Shown here piece by piece: positions 49,674 through 57,795 of a DNA stretch of 64,000 nucleotides. Each line of letters starts with the position of its first letter. Within the stretch, counting starts at the first letter, position 1. The DNA comes from Bacteroidales bacterium UBA6366. Its GTDB lineage: Bacteria; Bacteroidota; Bacteroidia; Bacteroidales; UBA932. The notes under the pieces were generated by a model. That model searched no databases. It worked only from the letters and a program-made list of their open reading frames with translations, and was not told the DNA's origin. The stretch covers positions 1 to 64,000 of the forward strand of contig DJRG01000078.1 of NCBI GenBank assembly GCA_002438845.1, in the 5' to 3' direction. The position numbers and the translations under genes are program-made.

Positions 49674-50666
49674 ATGGACATTGATTTCGTAGTTACATGG
49701 GTCGATATGAACGATCCGGCCTGGAAGGCTGATTTCGCCAAGTATTCAGGCAAGATTGACAACTCAAAGAACCAATTCTCCGAGGCCCGTTTCAGGGATT
49801 ACGGTTTGCTGAAATATTGGTTCAGAGGCATTGACAAGTTCGCCCCGTGGGTGCGAAAGGTGCATTTTGTGACCTGCGGCCAGAAGCCGGAGTGGCTGGA
49901 TGAGAACAACCCGAAACTGCATCTGGTAAGCCATCGGGATTATATTCCGGAAAGGTTTCTTCCTGTGTTCAACTCTTCACTGATCGAGTTGTATCTGCAT
50001 AAGATTCCGGATCTCGCCGAGCACTTCGTCTATTTCAACGATGATTTCTACATGACGGCCCCGACTCCTCCGGAAAGGTTTTTCCAAAACGGCCTTCCGA
50101 CCGACATCGCCGTCTTCAGGATGAACACCGGAGCCAGCCTCTGGTCCAAATGTCTTGAGAACAATGTCAGGATCATCAATGAGAGATTTGACAAGAAGAC
50201 GGTTCTGCGCGAGCATCACGACAAGTGGTTCTCTCCTGTCTATGGTGGCAAGAGCTGGCTCACGAAGTTGCTGAAGCCTTACGGCAAATTCATAACACTT
50301 AGGATTCCGCATAATGCCCAACCGTACTTGAAATCCACTTTTGAGGAGGTCTGGGCATATGCCGGCGATGAACTTACCCGTGTGTCTGCCAACCGGTTCC
50401 GCAGCCCGGAGGACTATACTCAGGAACTTTTCCGCACCTGGCAGATCTGTGAAGGGAATTTCGTGCCTTACAACACTTACGACGACACGAAGATGTTCCC
50501 GCTGATCATGAAGCCTGGAAAGGCCATCGAGGCTGTCAGGGAAGGGAAGTTCAGGCTTGTCTGCCTGAATGATAACGTTCACATCCGGAACTATGATCAG
50601 GTGATGTCATCTCTGGAGGAATCATTTAATGTCATCCTGCCTGAGAAGTCCTCGTTCGAGAAGTGA
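49674..50666 (+). CDS. Stealth-family capsular phosphotransferase
   Basis: Stealth proteins join sugar-1-phosphates from UDP-sugars into phosphodiester-linked glycans. The 330-aa protein opens with conserved region 1, MDIDFVVTWVDMNDPAW, then RFRDYGLLKYWFRGIDKFAPWV (region 2) and YFNDDFYMTAPTPPERFF. I use the ATG at 49674, which puts region 1 at the N-terminus; an earlier ATG lies inside licD. The protein has no membrane segment. It converges on the GT4 gene with a gap of 10 nt. Confidence 0.9.
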   Translation: MDIDFVVTWVDMNDPAWKADFAKYSGKIDNSKNQFSEARFRDYGLLKYWFRGIDKFAPWVRKVHFVTCGQKPEWLDENNPKLHLVSHRDYIPERFLPVFNSSLIELYLHKIPDLAEHFVYFNDDFYMTAPTPPERFFQNGLPTDIAVFRMNTGASLWSKCLENNVRIINERFDKKTVLREHHDKWFSPVYGGKSWLTKLLKPYGKFITLRIPHNAQPYLKSTFEEVWAYAGDELTRVSANRFRSPEDYTQELFRTWQICEGNFVPYNTYDDTKMFPLIMKPGKAIEAVREGKFRLVCLNDNVHIRNYDQVMSSLEESFNVILPEKSSFEK

Positions 50667-50676
50667 TCACTTGTTG

Positions 50677-51774
50677 TTAAGACTTTGACTTACAGTCTCT
50701 GAAGAGATCGTCCCACTTCTTCATCGTCTTTTCCAGCGTGAAGTCTCCGGCTCGTCTTTTGGATTCCGCCCCGAAGCGTTTCCTGAGTTCCTCGTTGCTG
50801 ATGACACTGCATATTCCTTGCGCCAGTGTCATCGTGTCTCCGACTTTTGCAAGGTAGCCATTCGCTCCGATCGTGACCAGTTCGGAAGGCCCTTTAGGAC
50901 AGTCGTAACTGATGACAGGAAGACCGGCTTCCATCGCTTCCAGAATCACCATGCCGAAGCCTTCGTATTTTGATGTAAGGATCAGGCAGGAACTGTTGAT
51001 CATCTCTTTCCGCACGTTGTCCGTGCTGCCTTCGAGAACTACCTTGCCTTGCAGCCCCATGTCGTTGATCTGGCTTTGAAGGGCGTCTTTCTGGCTTCCG
51101 TTTCCATAGATGCTGAGGGCCCAGTCCGGATGCCTGCCGTCCACTGTCTTCCAGGCTGTTATCAGATCCTTGAAATTTTTCTGGCTCTCCAGCCTTCCGG
51201 CCGCTATGCAGCGCTTCCGTGTCAGCGGCGAGACATCTTCGGAAACGAAGGACAGCGGATTGTAAATCTGCTCCACATCCGGCCTTACTTTAAGCCAATC
51301 CTCTTTGTCGGCCTGGGTCAGCACCACGAACCTGTCCAGTTTCCTGACGGCCTTCTCAAGTCTTTTCGTCCTGAATGCCGCATAAATCCTTCCGAATATG
51401 TTCGAGCCGTATTTCATCATGAATTTCTCATGCGAGAAATGAAATTCTCCAAATTTAATCCCGGCGTTCTTGCATCCTGTCAGGGCATAGAGCCCGTTGT
51501 CGCAGACCGTCACAGTGATGTCCGGACGGATCTTTTCAAGCAAAGAGTCCAGTCTCTTCCTGCACTTGAAGACAAAAATCCTGTCGTTGGCGTCAAGATC
51601 ATGTCTGACAATCTTTTCGCTGAGCTTGAAAAACTCCTTTCGGCCTTTCTGCCTCGCCGTGATGATGTGGACTTCGTAGCCCAGGACGTCAGCCAGATAG
51701 TTGGCCTTTGTCGTGAGGACTCTTTCAATGCCTCCGGAGAGGTTCAGGGCGTGTATGCAGTATGCAAGTCGCAT
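50677..51774 (-). CDS. Glycosyltransferase family 4 protein
   Basis: A 365-aa GT-B retaining glycosyltransferase. The N-terminal acceptor domain has LNLSGGIERVLTTKANYL; the donor domain has CIAAGRLESQKNFKDLI, SIYGNGSQKDALQ and the E-x7-E motif in SKYEGFGMVILEAMEAGLPVIS. The sugar and acceptor are unknown, but its place next to LicD and Stealth genes points to surface polysaccharide or teichoic-like polymer assembly. Confidence 0.9.
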   Translation of the reverse strand: MRLAYCIHALNLSGGIERVLTTKANYLADVLGYEVHIITARQKGRKEFFKLSEKIVRHDLDANDRIFVFKCRKRLDSLLEKIRPDITVTVCDNGLYALTGCKNAGIKFGEFHFSHEKFMMKYGSNIFGRIYAAFRTKRLEKAVRKLDRFVVLTQADKEDWLKVRPDVEQIYNPLSFVSEDVSPLTRKRCIAAGRLESQKNFKDLITAWKTVDGRHPDWALSIYGNGSQKDALQSQINDMGLQGKVVLEGSTDNVRKEMINSSCLILTSKYEGFGMVILEAMEAGLPVISYDCPKGPSELVTIGANGYLAKVGDTMTLAQGICSVISNEELRKRFGAESKRRAGDFTLEKTMKKWDDLFRDCKSKS

Positions 51775-51792
51775 CGTTATCTGTTTTAGTCA

Positions 51793-51824
51793 GCAATTTA
51801 CTAAGTTTATGCAGAATTACAAAA
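51793..51824 (-). promoter_or_regulatory. Promoter of the GT4 gene
   Basis: On the minus strand TTTTG (51820-51824), a 19-nt spacer and TAAATTGC (51793-51800); the -7 element is imperfect but the spacing is ideal. Confidence 0.45.
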
Positions 51825-51838
51825 CGTTTGGCGTTCCT

Positions 51839-52026
51839 CTTTACGCGTTTTCCCGCCGGTCAGCCTCCTTTTCGTCGGAACTAAGAGTAAAGCAAGTACG
51901 AAATTTGAGTGGATACCGCGGCAGAACGCCGCTTAGTGTTGAAACGAGATCCGGAGGATCGGCTGACCTTTGGCGGGATTGAAGCGTAAAAGACTTCTGT
52001 CGGACAATCCTCTGCCGGACAAAACT
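51839..52026 (-). ncRNA. Candidate structured RNA
   Basis: Long-range arms close a 154-nt domain: CTTTACGC (51839-51846) with GCGTAAAAG (51984-51992), CCCGCC (51852-51857) with GGCGGG (51972-51977), and GGTCAGCC (51858-51865) with GGCTGACC (51961-51968). Inside lie AACTAAG/CTTAGTGTT and a GCGGC-agaac-GCCGC hairpin (51918-51932), with an open asymmetric bulge. A minus-strand TACCTTTG (52033-52040) would start a transcript near 52026. The rod with central bubble recalls 6S RNA, but I cannot confirm the family; a MITE with long inverted repeats is the alternative. Confidence 0.4.
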
Positions 52027-52032
52027 CTGAGA

Positions 52033-52040
52033 CAAAGGTA
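52033..52040 (-). promoter_or_regulatory. -7 element for the candidate RNA
   Basis: TACCTTTG on the minus strand fits TAnnTTTG. No ideally spaced -33 element was found. Confidence 0.35.
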
Positions 52041-52134
52041 GTTTTGTGAGTGATACAGAGGCCGGTTCAAAAAGAAAAATGATGAAAAATTTTCTGTTTT
52101 TTATAGAATAGTGGCGAAATCGCGAAATAGATTG

Positions 52135-52142
52135 TAAATTTG
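52135..52142 (+). promoter_or_regulatory. -7 element of the DUF47 gene
   Basis: TAAATTTG fits the consensus and lies 42 nt before the ATG at 52184. Confidence 0.55.
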
Positions 52143-52183
52143 GCACGTGACAAAAAAAGTTTATCGAGTATAAAGAAATATTT

Positions 52184-52843
52184 ATGGGCTTAATTAGGAG
52201 AATGAGGATGTTTTTCCGGGGAACCCGCCACGATTTTGTCCCGATTCTTGCGCGGCAGACAGACTTCCTTTGCAAGACATCATCCTTGCTGGTGGAGATG
52301 TTCGGGACGGAGGATGCCGAATCCCGCTCAAGAATGGAGAAGGAGATCAAATCCTGCGAGGTTCAGGGGGACGCTCTTTTGACAGAGTTCCACGAGATGC
52401 TTTCCGGACGTCTTTTCGTTCAAGTCAACAAACTGGACCTTCAGGCTGTGGCGATGGCGATGGACGACTGCCTGGATGTCATAAAGGACACTTCCAAGGC
52501 TGTCCTTATCTACCGGCCGGCGAAACTTGACGACCAACTCAAGGAGCTGGCGCAGATGGCGAGATCTCAGTCGGTGGTCATTCACGATGCCATTCCGCTT
52601 TTGGTCGATCTCAGGAGAAACATTCCGGCCATCTCGATGGCCTGCGAGCGTGTGACGGAATTGGAGCATGCCGCCGATGACGCCTATGAGGAATATATGG
52701 GCTACATTTTCGACAACGAGGAGAACACACGCGAGTTGATCAAGTACAAGAACTTAGCGGAGATGCTGGAGAACGCCACGGACGCGCACAAGCGCATTTC
52801 CGATAATATTCGTAAGCTTCTGCTCAATTATTTGGCGGATTGA
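52184..52843 (+). CDS. DUF47-family PhoU-like protein
   Basis: A 219-aa all-helical protein of the DUF47/TIGR00153 family, structurally related to PhoU. Recognisable parts are MRMFFRGTRHDFVPILARQTDFL, CEVQGDALLTEFHEML and CERVTELEHAADDAYEEYMGYIF. Members usually sit beside a Pit phosphate transporter and modulate it; no Pit gene is next to it here. It is monocistronic with its own promoter; a CTTGAAT...ATTCAAG hairpin lies downstream (52883-52904). Confidence 0.88.
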   Translation: MGLIRRMRMFFRGTRHDFVPILARQTDFLCKTSSLLVEMFGTEDAESRSRMEKEIKSCEVQGDALLTEFHEMLSGRLFVQVNKLDLQAVAMAMDDCLDVIKDTSKAVLIYRPAKLDDQLKELAQMARSQSVVIHDAIPLLVDLRRNIPAISMACERVTELEHAADDAYEEYMGYIFDNEENTRELIKYKNLAEMLENATDAHKRISDNIRKLLLNYLAD

Positions 52844-52986
52844 CGGGTCCGAGATGATGCCGTATTGGGTTGGATGTGGTCTTGAATGTGGTGATATTCA
52901 AGCATATCAGTAATCCTATTCACTTGACGCCCCTGACCTCTTGTTGTGTCTGACATTTCGGCAGGGCGTTAATCAGGGCTTAAAAA

Positions 52987-53017
52987 TTGTAAATGTCTTT
53001 GATTATCATTAAATTTG
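52987..53017 (+). promoter_or_regulatory. Promoter of secA
   Basis: TTG (52987-52989), 20-nt spacer, TAAATTTG (53010-53017); the start codon follows 30 nt later. Confidence 0.65.
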
Positions 53018-53047
53018 TAGGATTATCAGAGACATTTTGATTTTTTT

Positions 53048-56000
53048 ATGGCTATAGCTAGTATTCTAAAAAAAGTGTTCGGCTCAAAGGCCGACAGAGA
53101 CCTCAAGCAGATCCGGCCTATTCTTAACAAGGTTCTGGAGGCTTACGGTCCCATAGACCAGCTCTCCAACGATGAACTGAGAGCCAAGACTGAGGCATTG
53201 AAGGCGAGGCTGCGTGATTGCGAAGCTCCGTTCGAGAAGAGGATCGCCGAGATAAAGGCCAAGCTGGATGAGGATATCCCGGTACATGAGAAAGAGAACC
53301 TTGCGACAGAGTCCGACAAGCTTGTGAAGGACGAGGACGCGGAGATCGAGAAGGTTTTGGAGGAGATTCTCCCGGAGGCTTTCGCGATCATGAAGTCCAC
53401 AGCCCGCAGGTTCAAGGAGAACGCCGCCATCGAGGTGACCGCAAATGACTTTGACCGCGCTCTCAGCATAAACCATGATTTCGTCCACATAGAGGGCGAC
53501 AAGGCCATATATCAAAATCATTGGATAGCCGGCGGCAACGAGGTGACCTGGGACATGGTTCACTACGATGTCCAGTTGATCGGTGGCATCGTGCTGCATC
53601 AGGGCAAGATCGCCGAGATGGCTACCGGTGAGGGAAAGACCCTCGTGGCGACCCTCCCTGTGTTTCTTAACGCATTGGCCGGCAAGGGTGTGCATGTGGT
53701 GACCGTCAATGACTACCTCTCAAAGCGTGACTCTGAATGGATGGGACCGCTCTATATGTTCCACGGGCTTTCTGTGGACTGCATCGACAAGCACGAGCCC
53801 AACAGCGACGCCCGCAAGAGAGCCTACAACTGCGACATCACTTTCGGTACGAACAACGAGTTCGGTTTCGACTATCTGCGTGACAATATGGCAGTGAACA
53901 TGACAGACCTCGTCCAGAGGAAGCATCACTATGCCATTGTTGATGAGGTGGACTCCGTGCTCATTGATGACGCCCGTACTCCGTTGATCATCTCCGGTCC
54001 TGTGGCCAAGGCTCAGGATGACGAACAGTACATGGAGTTCAGACCTTATGTCGAGAGTCTCTATCAGAAGCAGCGCGCTTTTGTCACCCAGGTTCTGAAC
54101 GATGCCAAGAAGGCCATAGCCGCCGGGAAGGAGGACGAGGGAGGAATGCTTCTTCTGCGTGCCTACAAGGGACTTCCTAAGTACCAGCCTCTGATCAAGT
54201 TCCTCAGCGAACAAGGCATGAAGCAGCTGATGCAGAAGGCCGAGAACTACTATATGCAGGACAACGAGCGCGAGATGCACATCGTCACCGACGAGTTGTA
54301 TTTCGTGATCAGCGAGCAGCAGCACTCCGTTGACATGACCGACAAGGGACACGACCTGCTGGCCAATGCCGTATCCAATCCGGACTTTTTCGTGCTCCCT
54401 GACGTTGGAAGCCAGATCGCAGAGATCCAGAAGAACACAGAGCTCTCTGCCGAGGAGAAACAGGAGAAGAAGGATGCCCTCATGGAGGACTACTCCCTCA
54501 AGAGCGAGCGTGTCCATACTGTGATCCAGCTTCTCAAGGCTTACGCGATGTTCCAGAAGGATGTCGACTACATCGTTATCGACAACAAGGTCAAGATTGT
54601 GGACGAGCAGACCGGCCGTATCATGGAGGGACGCCGCTGGAGCGATGGACTGCATCAGGCTGTCGAGGCCAAGGAGAATGTCAAAGTCGAGGCAGCCACG
54701 CAGACTTTCGCGACGGTCACCCTTCAGAACTATTTCAGAATGTACCACAAGCTCGCCGGTATGACAGGTACCGCCGAGACTGAGGCGGGCGAGTTCTGGT
54801 CCATCTACAAACTGGATGTGGTTGTCATCCCGACCAACCGTCCTGTCATCAGGGACGATCAGGATGACCTTATCTATAAGACAAAGAAAGCCAAGTACAC
54901 CGCTGTCATCAACAAGGTTGAGGAGCTTATCGCAAAAGGCCGTCCTGTTCTGGTCGGCACGACGGATGTCGAGACTTCCGAACTCCTGAGCCGTATGCTC
55001 CGCATGAGAGGCATCAAGCACAACGTCCTCAATGCCAAGGAGCATGCCAGGGAGGCCGAGATCGTCGCCCAGGCCGGTTTGTCCAGCACTGTGACCATCG
55101 CCACGAACATGGCTGGCCGTGGTACCGACATCAAGCTTTCTCCGGAGGTGAAGAAGGCCGGAGGCCTGGCGATCATCGGTACTGAAAGGCATGATAGCCG
55201 CCGTGTGGACCGTCAGCTCAGAGGTCGTGCCGGACGTCAGGGAGACCCAGGCTCGTCTGCTTTCTATGTTTCCCTTGAGGACAAGCTGATGCGTCTGTTC
55301 GGTTCCGAGAGGATCGCCGGAGTGGTTGACAAGCTTGGAATGGCAGATGACGAGGCTTTGGTGAGCGGAATGCTTTCCAAGTCAATAGAAAACGCACAGA
55401 GAAAAGTCGAGGAGAACAACTTTGGAATCCGTAAGAGGCTCCTTGAATATGACGATGTGATGAACTACCAGCGTGAGGCTGTCTATGCCAGAAGGCGCAA
55501 CGCCCTTTCCGGTGAGAGGATCGAGATCGATGTTAGGAACATGATGATCGACTCCGCCTCCATCATCGCCGGTCGCGCCGAGGGAATGCCTTATCAGGAT
55601 TTCGAGGAATATGTGATGGCTCAGCTGTCAATCGACCTCGGATTTGATGAGAACTTTTATGCCAATGCTAAAGGCGACAAACTTACCGACGCTCTCTGCA
55701 ATCAGATGCAGGCTGTTTATGAGCGCAGGATGAACACCCTTGCGGAGAAGGTCTATCCGTTCATCAAGATGATCTTCGAGAAGCAGGGAAATATGTACAA
55801 GAACATTGCCATTCCTATTTCTGACGGCCGCAAGATGCTGACGCTCAGCGTTGACCTTGAAAAGGCCTACAACACTCAGGGCAAGGAGATCGCCAAGGCT
55901 CTCAGCCGCTCGATCATCCTTTACCAGATTGACGAGCACTGGAAGCAGCACCTGCGTGACATGGATGACCTTCGTCAGAGCGTCCAGAACGCCGCCTATG

Positions 56001-56323
56001 AGCAGAAGGATCCTCTCGTGGTTTACAAGCTGGAGAGTTACAACCTCTTCGCCACCATGCTTGAGGAACTCAACAAGGATGTGCTCTCATTCCTTCTCAG
56101 GGCTTTTGTCCCTCTCCGCGAGGACAGCGAGGCTCGTCCGGCCCAGGCTCCGAGAAGCCAGGACATGAGCAACATGAGGACCCAGCGCAACGATCTCACA
56201 ACCAATGGCGAGCAGAAGGCGAGGACTCCGATTCATGTCGACAAGAAGATCGGGCGCAACGACCCATGCCCGTGTGGCTCCGGCAAGAAGTACAAGAATT
56301 GCCACGGCGCTGGTCTGGTTTAA
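53048..56323 (+). CDS. secA: Preprotein translocase ATPase SecA
   Basis: Motor ATPase that drives proteins through SecYEG. The 1091-aa protein is longer than E. coli SecA (901 aa), with charged insertions near residues 60-110 and 320-500, as in other Bacteroidota. Key motifs are MATGEGKTLVATLP (Walker A), VDEVDSVLIDDARTP (DEAD-like), TNMAGRGTDIKL, RQLRGRAGRQGDPGSS and the C-terminal zinc site NDPCPCGSGKKYKNCHG, which binds SecB or ribosomes. It is transcribed alone from its own promoter. Confidence 0.98.
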   Translation: MAIASILKKVFGSKADRDLKQIRPILNKVLEAYGPIDQLSNDELRAKTEALKARLRDCEAPFEKRIAEIKAKLDEDIPVHEKENLATESDKLVKDEDAEIEKVLEEILPEAFAIMKSTARRFKENAAIEVTANDFDRALSINHDFVHIEGDKAIYQNHWIAGGNEVTWDMVHYDVQLIGGIVLHQGKIAEMATGEGKTLVATLPVFLNALAGKGVHVVTVNDYLSKRDSEWMGPLYMFHGLSVDCIDKHEPNSDARKRAYNCDITFGTNNEFGFDYLRDNMAVNMTDLVQRKHHYAIVDEVDSVLIDDARTPLIISGPVAKAQDDEQYMEFRPYVESLYQKQRAFVTQVLNDAKKAIAAGKEDEGGMLLLRAYKGLPKYQPLIKFLSEQGMKQLMQKAENYYMQDNEREMHIVTDELYFVISEQQHSVDMTDKGHDLLANAVSNPDFFVLPDVGSQIAEIQKNTELSAEEKQEKKDALMEDYSLKSERVHTVIQLLKAYAMFQKDVDYIVIDNKVKIVDEQTGRIMEGRRWSDGLHQAVEAKENVKVEAATQTFATVTLQNYFRMYHKLAGMTGTAETEAGEFWSIYKLDVVVIPTNRPVIRDDQDDLIYKTKKAKYTAVINKVEELIAKGRPVLVGTTDVETSELLSRMLRMRGIKHNVLNAKEHAREAEIVAQAGLSSTVTIATNMAGRGTDIKLSPEVKKAGGLAIIGTERHDSRRVDRQLRGRAGRQGDPGSSAFYVSLEDKLMRLFGSERIAGVVDKLGMADDEALVSGMLSKSIENAQRKVEENNFGIRKRLLEYDDVMNYQREAVYARRRNALSGERIEIDVRNMMIDSASIIAGRAEGMPYQDFEEYVMAQLSIDLGFDENFYANAKGDKLTDALCNQMQAVYERRMNTLAEKVYPFIKMIFEKQGNMYKNIAIPISDGRKMLTLSVDLEKAYNTQGKEIAKALSRSIILYQIDEHWKQHLRDMDDLRQSVQNAAYEQKDPLVVYKLESYNLFATMLEELNKDVLSFLLRAFVPLREDSEARPAQAPRSQDMSNMRTQRNDLTTNGEQKARTPIHVDKKIGRNDPCPCGSGKKYKNCHGAGLV

Positions 56324-56402
56324 TGGAATATTTAAGGGCTGCTTAAAGGAAAACCTTTGGCAGCCTGTGATAACTATATAAGAATATAAGGATACAAGAA
56401 AT

Positions 56403-56903
56403 ATGAGCGCAAATTATGGTTCAACCGATTCAGCTGGTGTGAACGACATCAGCAGAATCTCAGCCGGTTCGGTAATCAAAGGGGAGATCACATCTCCCAA
56501 TGACATAAGGATTGATGGTACTTTCGAAGGTCGCATTTTCTCTCAGGCCAAGGTGGTTGTAGGCGAGAAGGCTGTCATCAAGGGTGACATCATCTGCAAC
56601 AACGCTGACTTTTGGGGAACGATCAACGGCAACTTCTTCGTGAAGGACACTCTTTCCCTGAAAGACACATGTGTCGTGGAGGGCGATCTTCACATCAGGA
56701 GACTTCAGGTAGAACTTGACGCCAAATTCAACGGCAACTGCAAGATGATCACCGAAGAGGAGTTCAATCAGCTTACCTCTGGCTCCCGTCCAGGGATGTA
56801 CGAGGTCCAGGCTTCCGCTCCGAAAGAGGATGATGATTTCACAGTAGGTTCCGGTAAATCCCCGTTCTCCATTCCGGCCAACGACGAGATCCCCGAGGCT
56901 TAG
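56403..56903 (+). CDS. Bactofilin (polymer-forming cytoskeletal protein)
   Basis: A 166-aa DUF583 protein. The central beta-helix (about 18-118) has the typical six-residue rungs, as in SVIKGEITSPNDIRIDGTFEGRI, AVIKGDIICNNADFWGTINGNF and CVVEGDLHIRRLQVELDAKFNG. Flanking tails are Pro/Asp-rich and disordered. Bactofilins self-assemble into filaments that position cell-wall or surface enzymes. No peptidoglycan hydrolase gene is adjacent. A two-way terminator follows. Confidence 0.92.
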   Translation: MSANYGSTDSAGVNDISRISAGSVIKGEITSPNDIRIDGTFEGRIFSQAKVVVGEKAVIKGDIICNNADFWGTINGNFFVKDTLSLKDTCVVEGDLHIRRLQVELDAKFNGNCKMITEEEFNQLTSGSRPGMYEVQASAPKEDDDFTVGSGKSPFSIPANDEIPEA

Positions 56904-56926
56904 GCCCGGCATTTCAGTTTGGAAAT

Positions 56927-56975
56927 AACAAAAAAGAAAGAGAGTGACATATAGTCACTCGCTTTCTTTTTTGTT
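56927..56975. terminator. Bidirectional intrinsic terminator
   Basis: AACAAAAAAGAAAG (56927-56940) pairs perfectly with CTTTCTTTTTTGTT (56962-56975), with GAGTGAC/GTCACTC inside. A/T-rich flanks give U-runs on both strands, serving bactofilin (+) and the tRNA/rplS unit (-). Confidence 0.9.
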
Positions 56976-57050
56976 GGAGCGGAATGCGAGGCTCGAACTC
57001 GTGACCTTCGGCTTGGGAAGCCAACGCTCTACCAACTGAGCTAATTCCGC
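56975..57050 (-). tRNA. tRNA-Gly (CCC)
   Basis: On the minus strand GCGGAAT pairs with ATTCCGC, and CCA is encoded (56975-56977). The anticodon loop TTCCCAA holds CCC (plus strand GGG at 57015-57017), and the D- and T-arms are canonical (AGCTCAGTTGGTAGAGC, GTTCGAGCC). Confidence 0.96.
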
Positions 57051-57057
57051 AAACAAA

Positions 57058-57094
57058 ATGCGAGACTTATTGATTGGATTCAATAGCCTCGCAT
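57058..57094. terminator. Hairpin between tRNA-Gly and tRNA-Arg
   Basis: ATGCGAG (57058-57064) pairs with CTCGCAT (57088-57094), and TATTGA with TCAATA inside. On the minus strand it is followed by TTTTG, so it may be a partial terminator or a processing stem between the tRNAs. Confidence 0.5.
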
Positions 57095-57099
57095 CTTTG

Positions 57100-57173
57100 T
57101 GATCCCCACAGGATTCAAACCTGTAACCTTTTGATCCGTAGTCAAATGCTCTATTCAGTTGAGCTAGGGGACC
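57100..57173 (-). tRNA. tRNA-Arg (ACG)
   Basis: On the minus strand GGTCCCC pairs with GGGGATC (one G-U). The anticodon stem TTTGA/TCAAA has loop CTACGGA with anticodon ACG (plus strand CGT at 57137-57139), expected to be edited to ICG. CCA is not encoded. It begins 37 nt after the rplS stop codon and is probably processed from the same transcript. Confidence 0.95.
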
Positions 57174-57210
57174 ATTACCGGAATTGAATTCCGGAGTATC
57201 TCTACAAGGA

Positions 57211-57591
57211 CTATGCTTCCTCTTCCTTTACGAAAGCAAGCTTCTTTTCCTTAATTCTTGCCTTCTTACCGGAGAGTTGACGCAAATAGAAGATTCTTGC
57301 CCTGCGAACCTTGCCGACCTTGTTCAATTCAATGCTGTCAATGAATGGTGACTGGAAAGGGAAGATTCTCTCAACTCCGATACCTCCAGAAATCTTACGA
57401 ACTGTGAAAGTTCTTGTCTGTGGGGTGGCACCTCTAAGCTGGATAACCACGCCTCTGAACTTCTGGAGCCTGTCCTTATCACCTTCCTTGATTCTGTAGG
57501 TGACGGTGATTGTGTCACCGGCCTTGAATCTTGGATACGTAGCGACTTTCTCGTTAGCGAAAGCCTGTTCTACAACTTTAATCAAATCCAT
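57211..57591 (-). CDS. rplS: 50S ribosomal protein L19
   Basis: L19 lies at the 30S-50S interface. The 126-aa protein shows FKAGDTITVTYRIKEGDKDRLQKFRGVVI, GIGVERIFPFQSPFIDSIEL and RARIFYLRQLSGKKARIKE. The C-terminal KEEEA tail is a small extension. A -7 element lies 76 nt upstream, leaving a leader of about 70 nt that might hold an autoregulatory structure, as seen for some L19 genes. Two tRNA genes follow it directly. Confidence 0.98.
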   Translation of the reverse strand: MDLIKVVEQAFANEKVATYPRFKAGDTITVTYRIKEGDKDRLQKFRGVVIQLRGATPQTRTFTVRKISGGIGVERIFPFQSPFIDSIELNKVGKVRRARIFYLRQLSGKKARIKEKKLAFVKEEEA

Positions 57592-57666
57592 TTCTCAAAA
57601 TTTTTATCGCAACATTACGCACATCTGATAACGACCCGTAAGCGGTTGCTCTTGTTTTTCGGACTG

Positions 57667-57674
57667 CAAATGTA
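57667..57674 (-). promoter_or_regulatory. -7 element of rplS
   Basis: TACATTTG on the minus strand fits TAnnTTTG. Confidence 0.6.
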
Positions 57675-57795
57675 CGAAGATTTTCTTTTATTCCAAAACT
57701 TTTTGAAGTTATTTTTCCGGATTGTAGATGAAATGTTGTAAATCCAGCGATCGTACCCGGATGAAAGCATTTTTATCTAAATTGAGTCCTTTTAA

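Noticed and set aside
52883..52904. Operator upstream of secA (CTTGAAT...ATTCAAG).
   Set aside because: It lies far upstream of the secA promoter and just after the DUF47 gene, so a terminator-type hairpin is more likely; it also contains the common ATATTC word.
53720..55192. A 490-codon open frame antisense to secA, and similar long antisense frames opposite the MBL-fold gene (9556-10830), polA and uvrA.
   Set aside because: They arise from GC-biased codon use on the real strand. Their products are rich in His, Leu, Val and Arg with no domain, and the opposite-strand genes are conserved housekeeping proteins.
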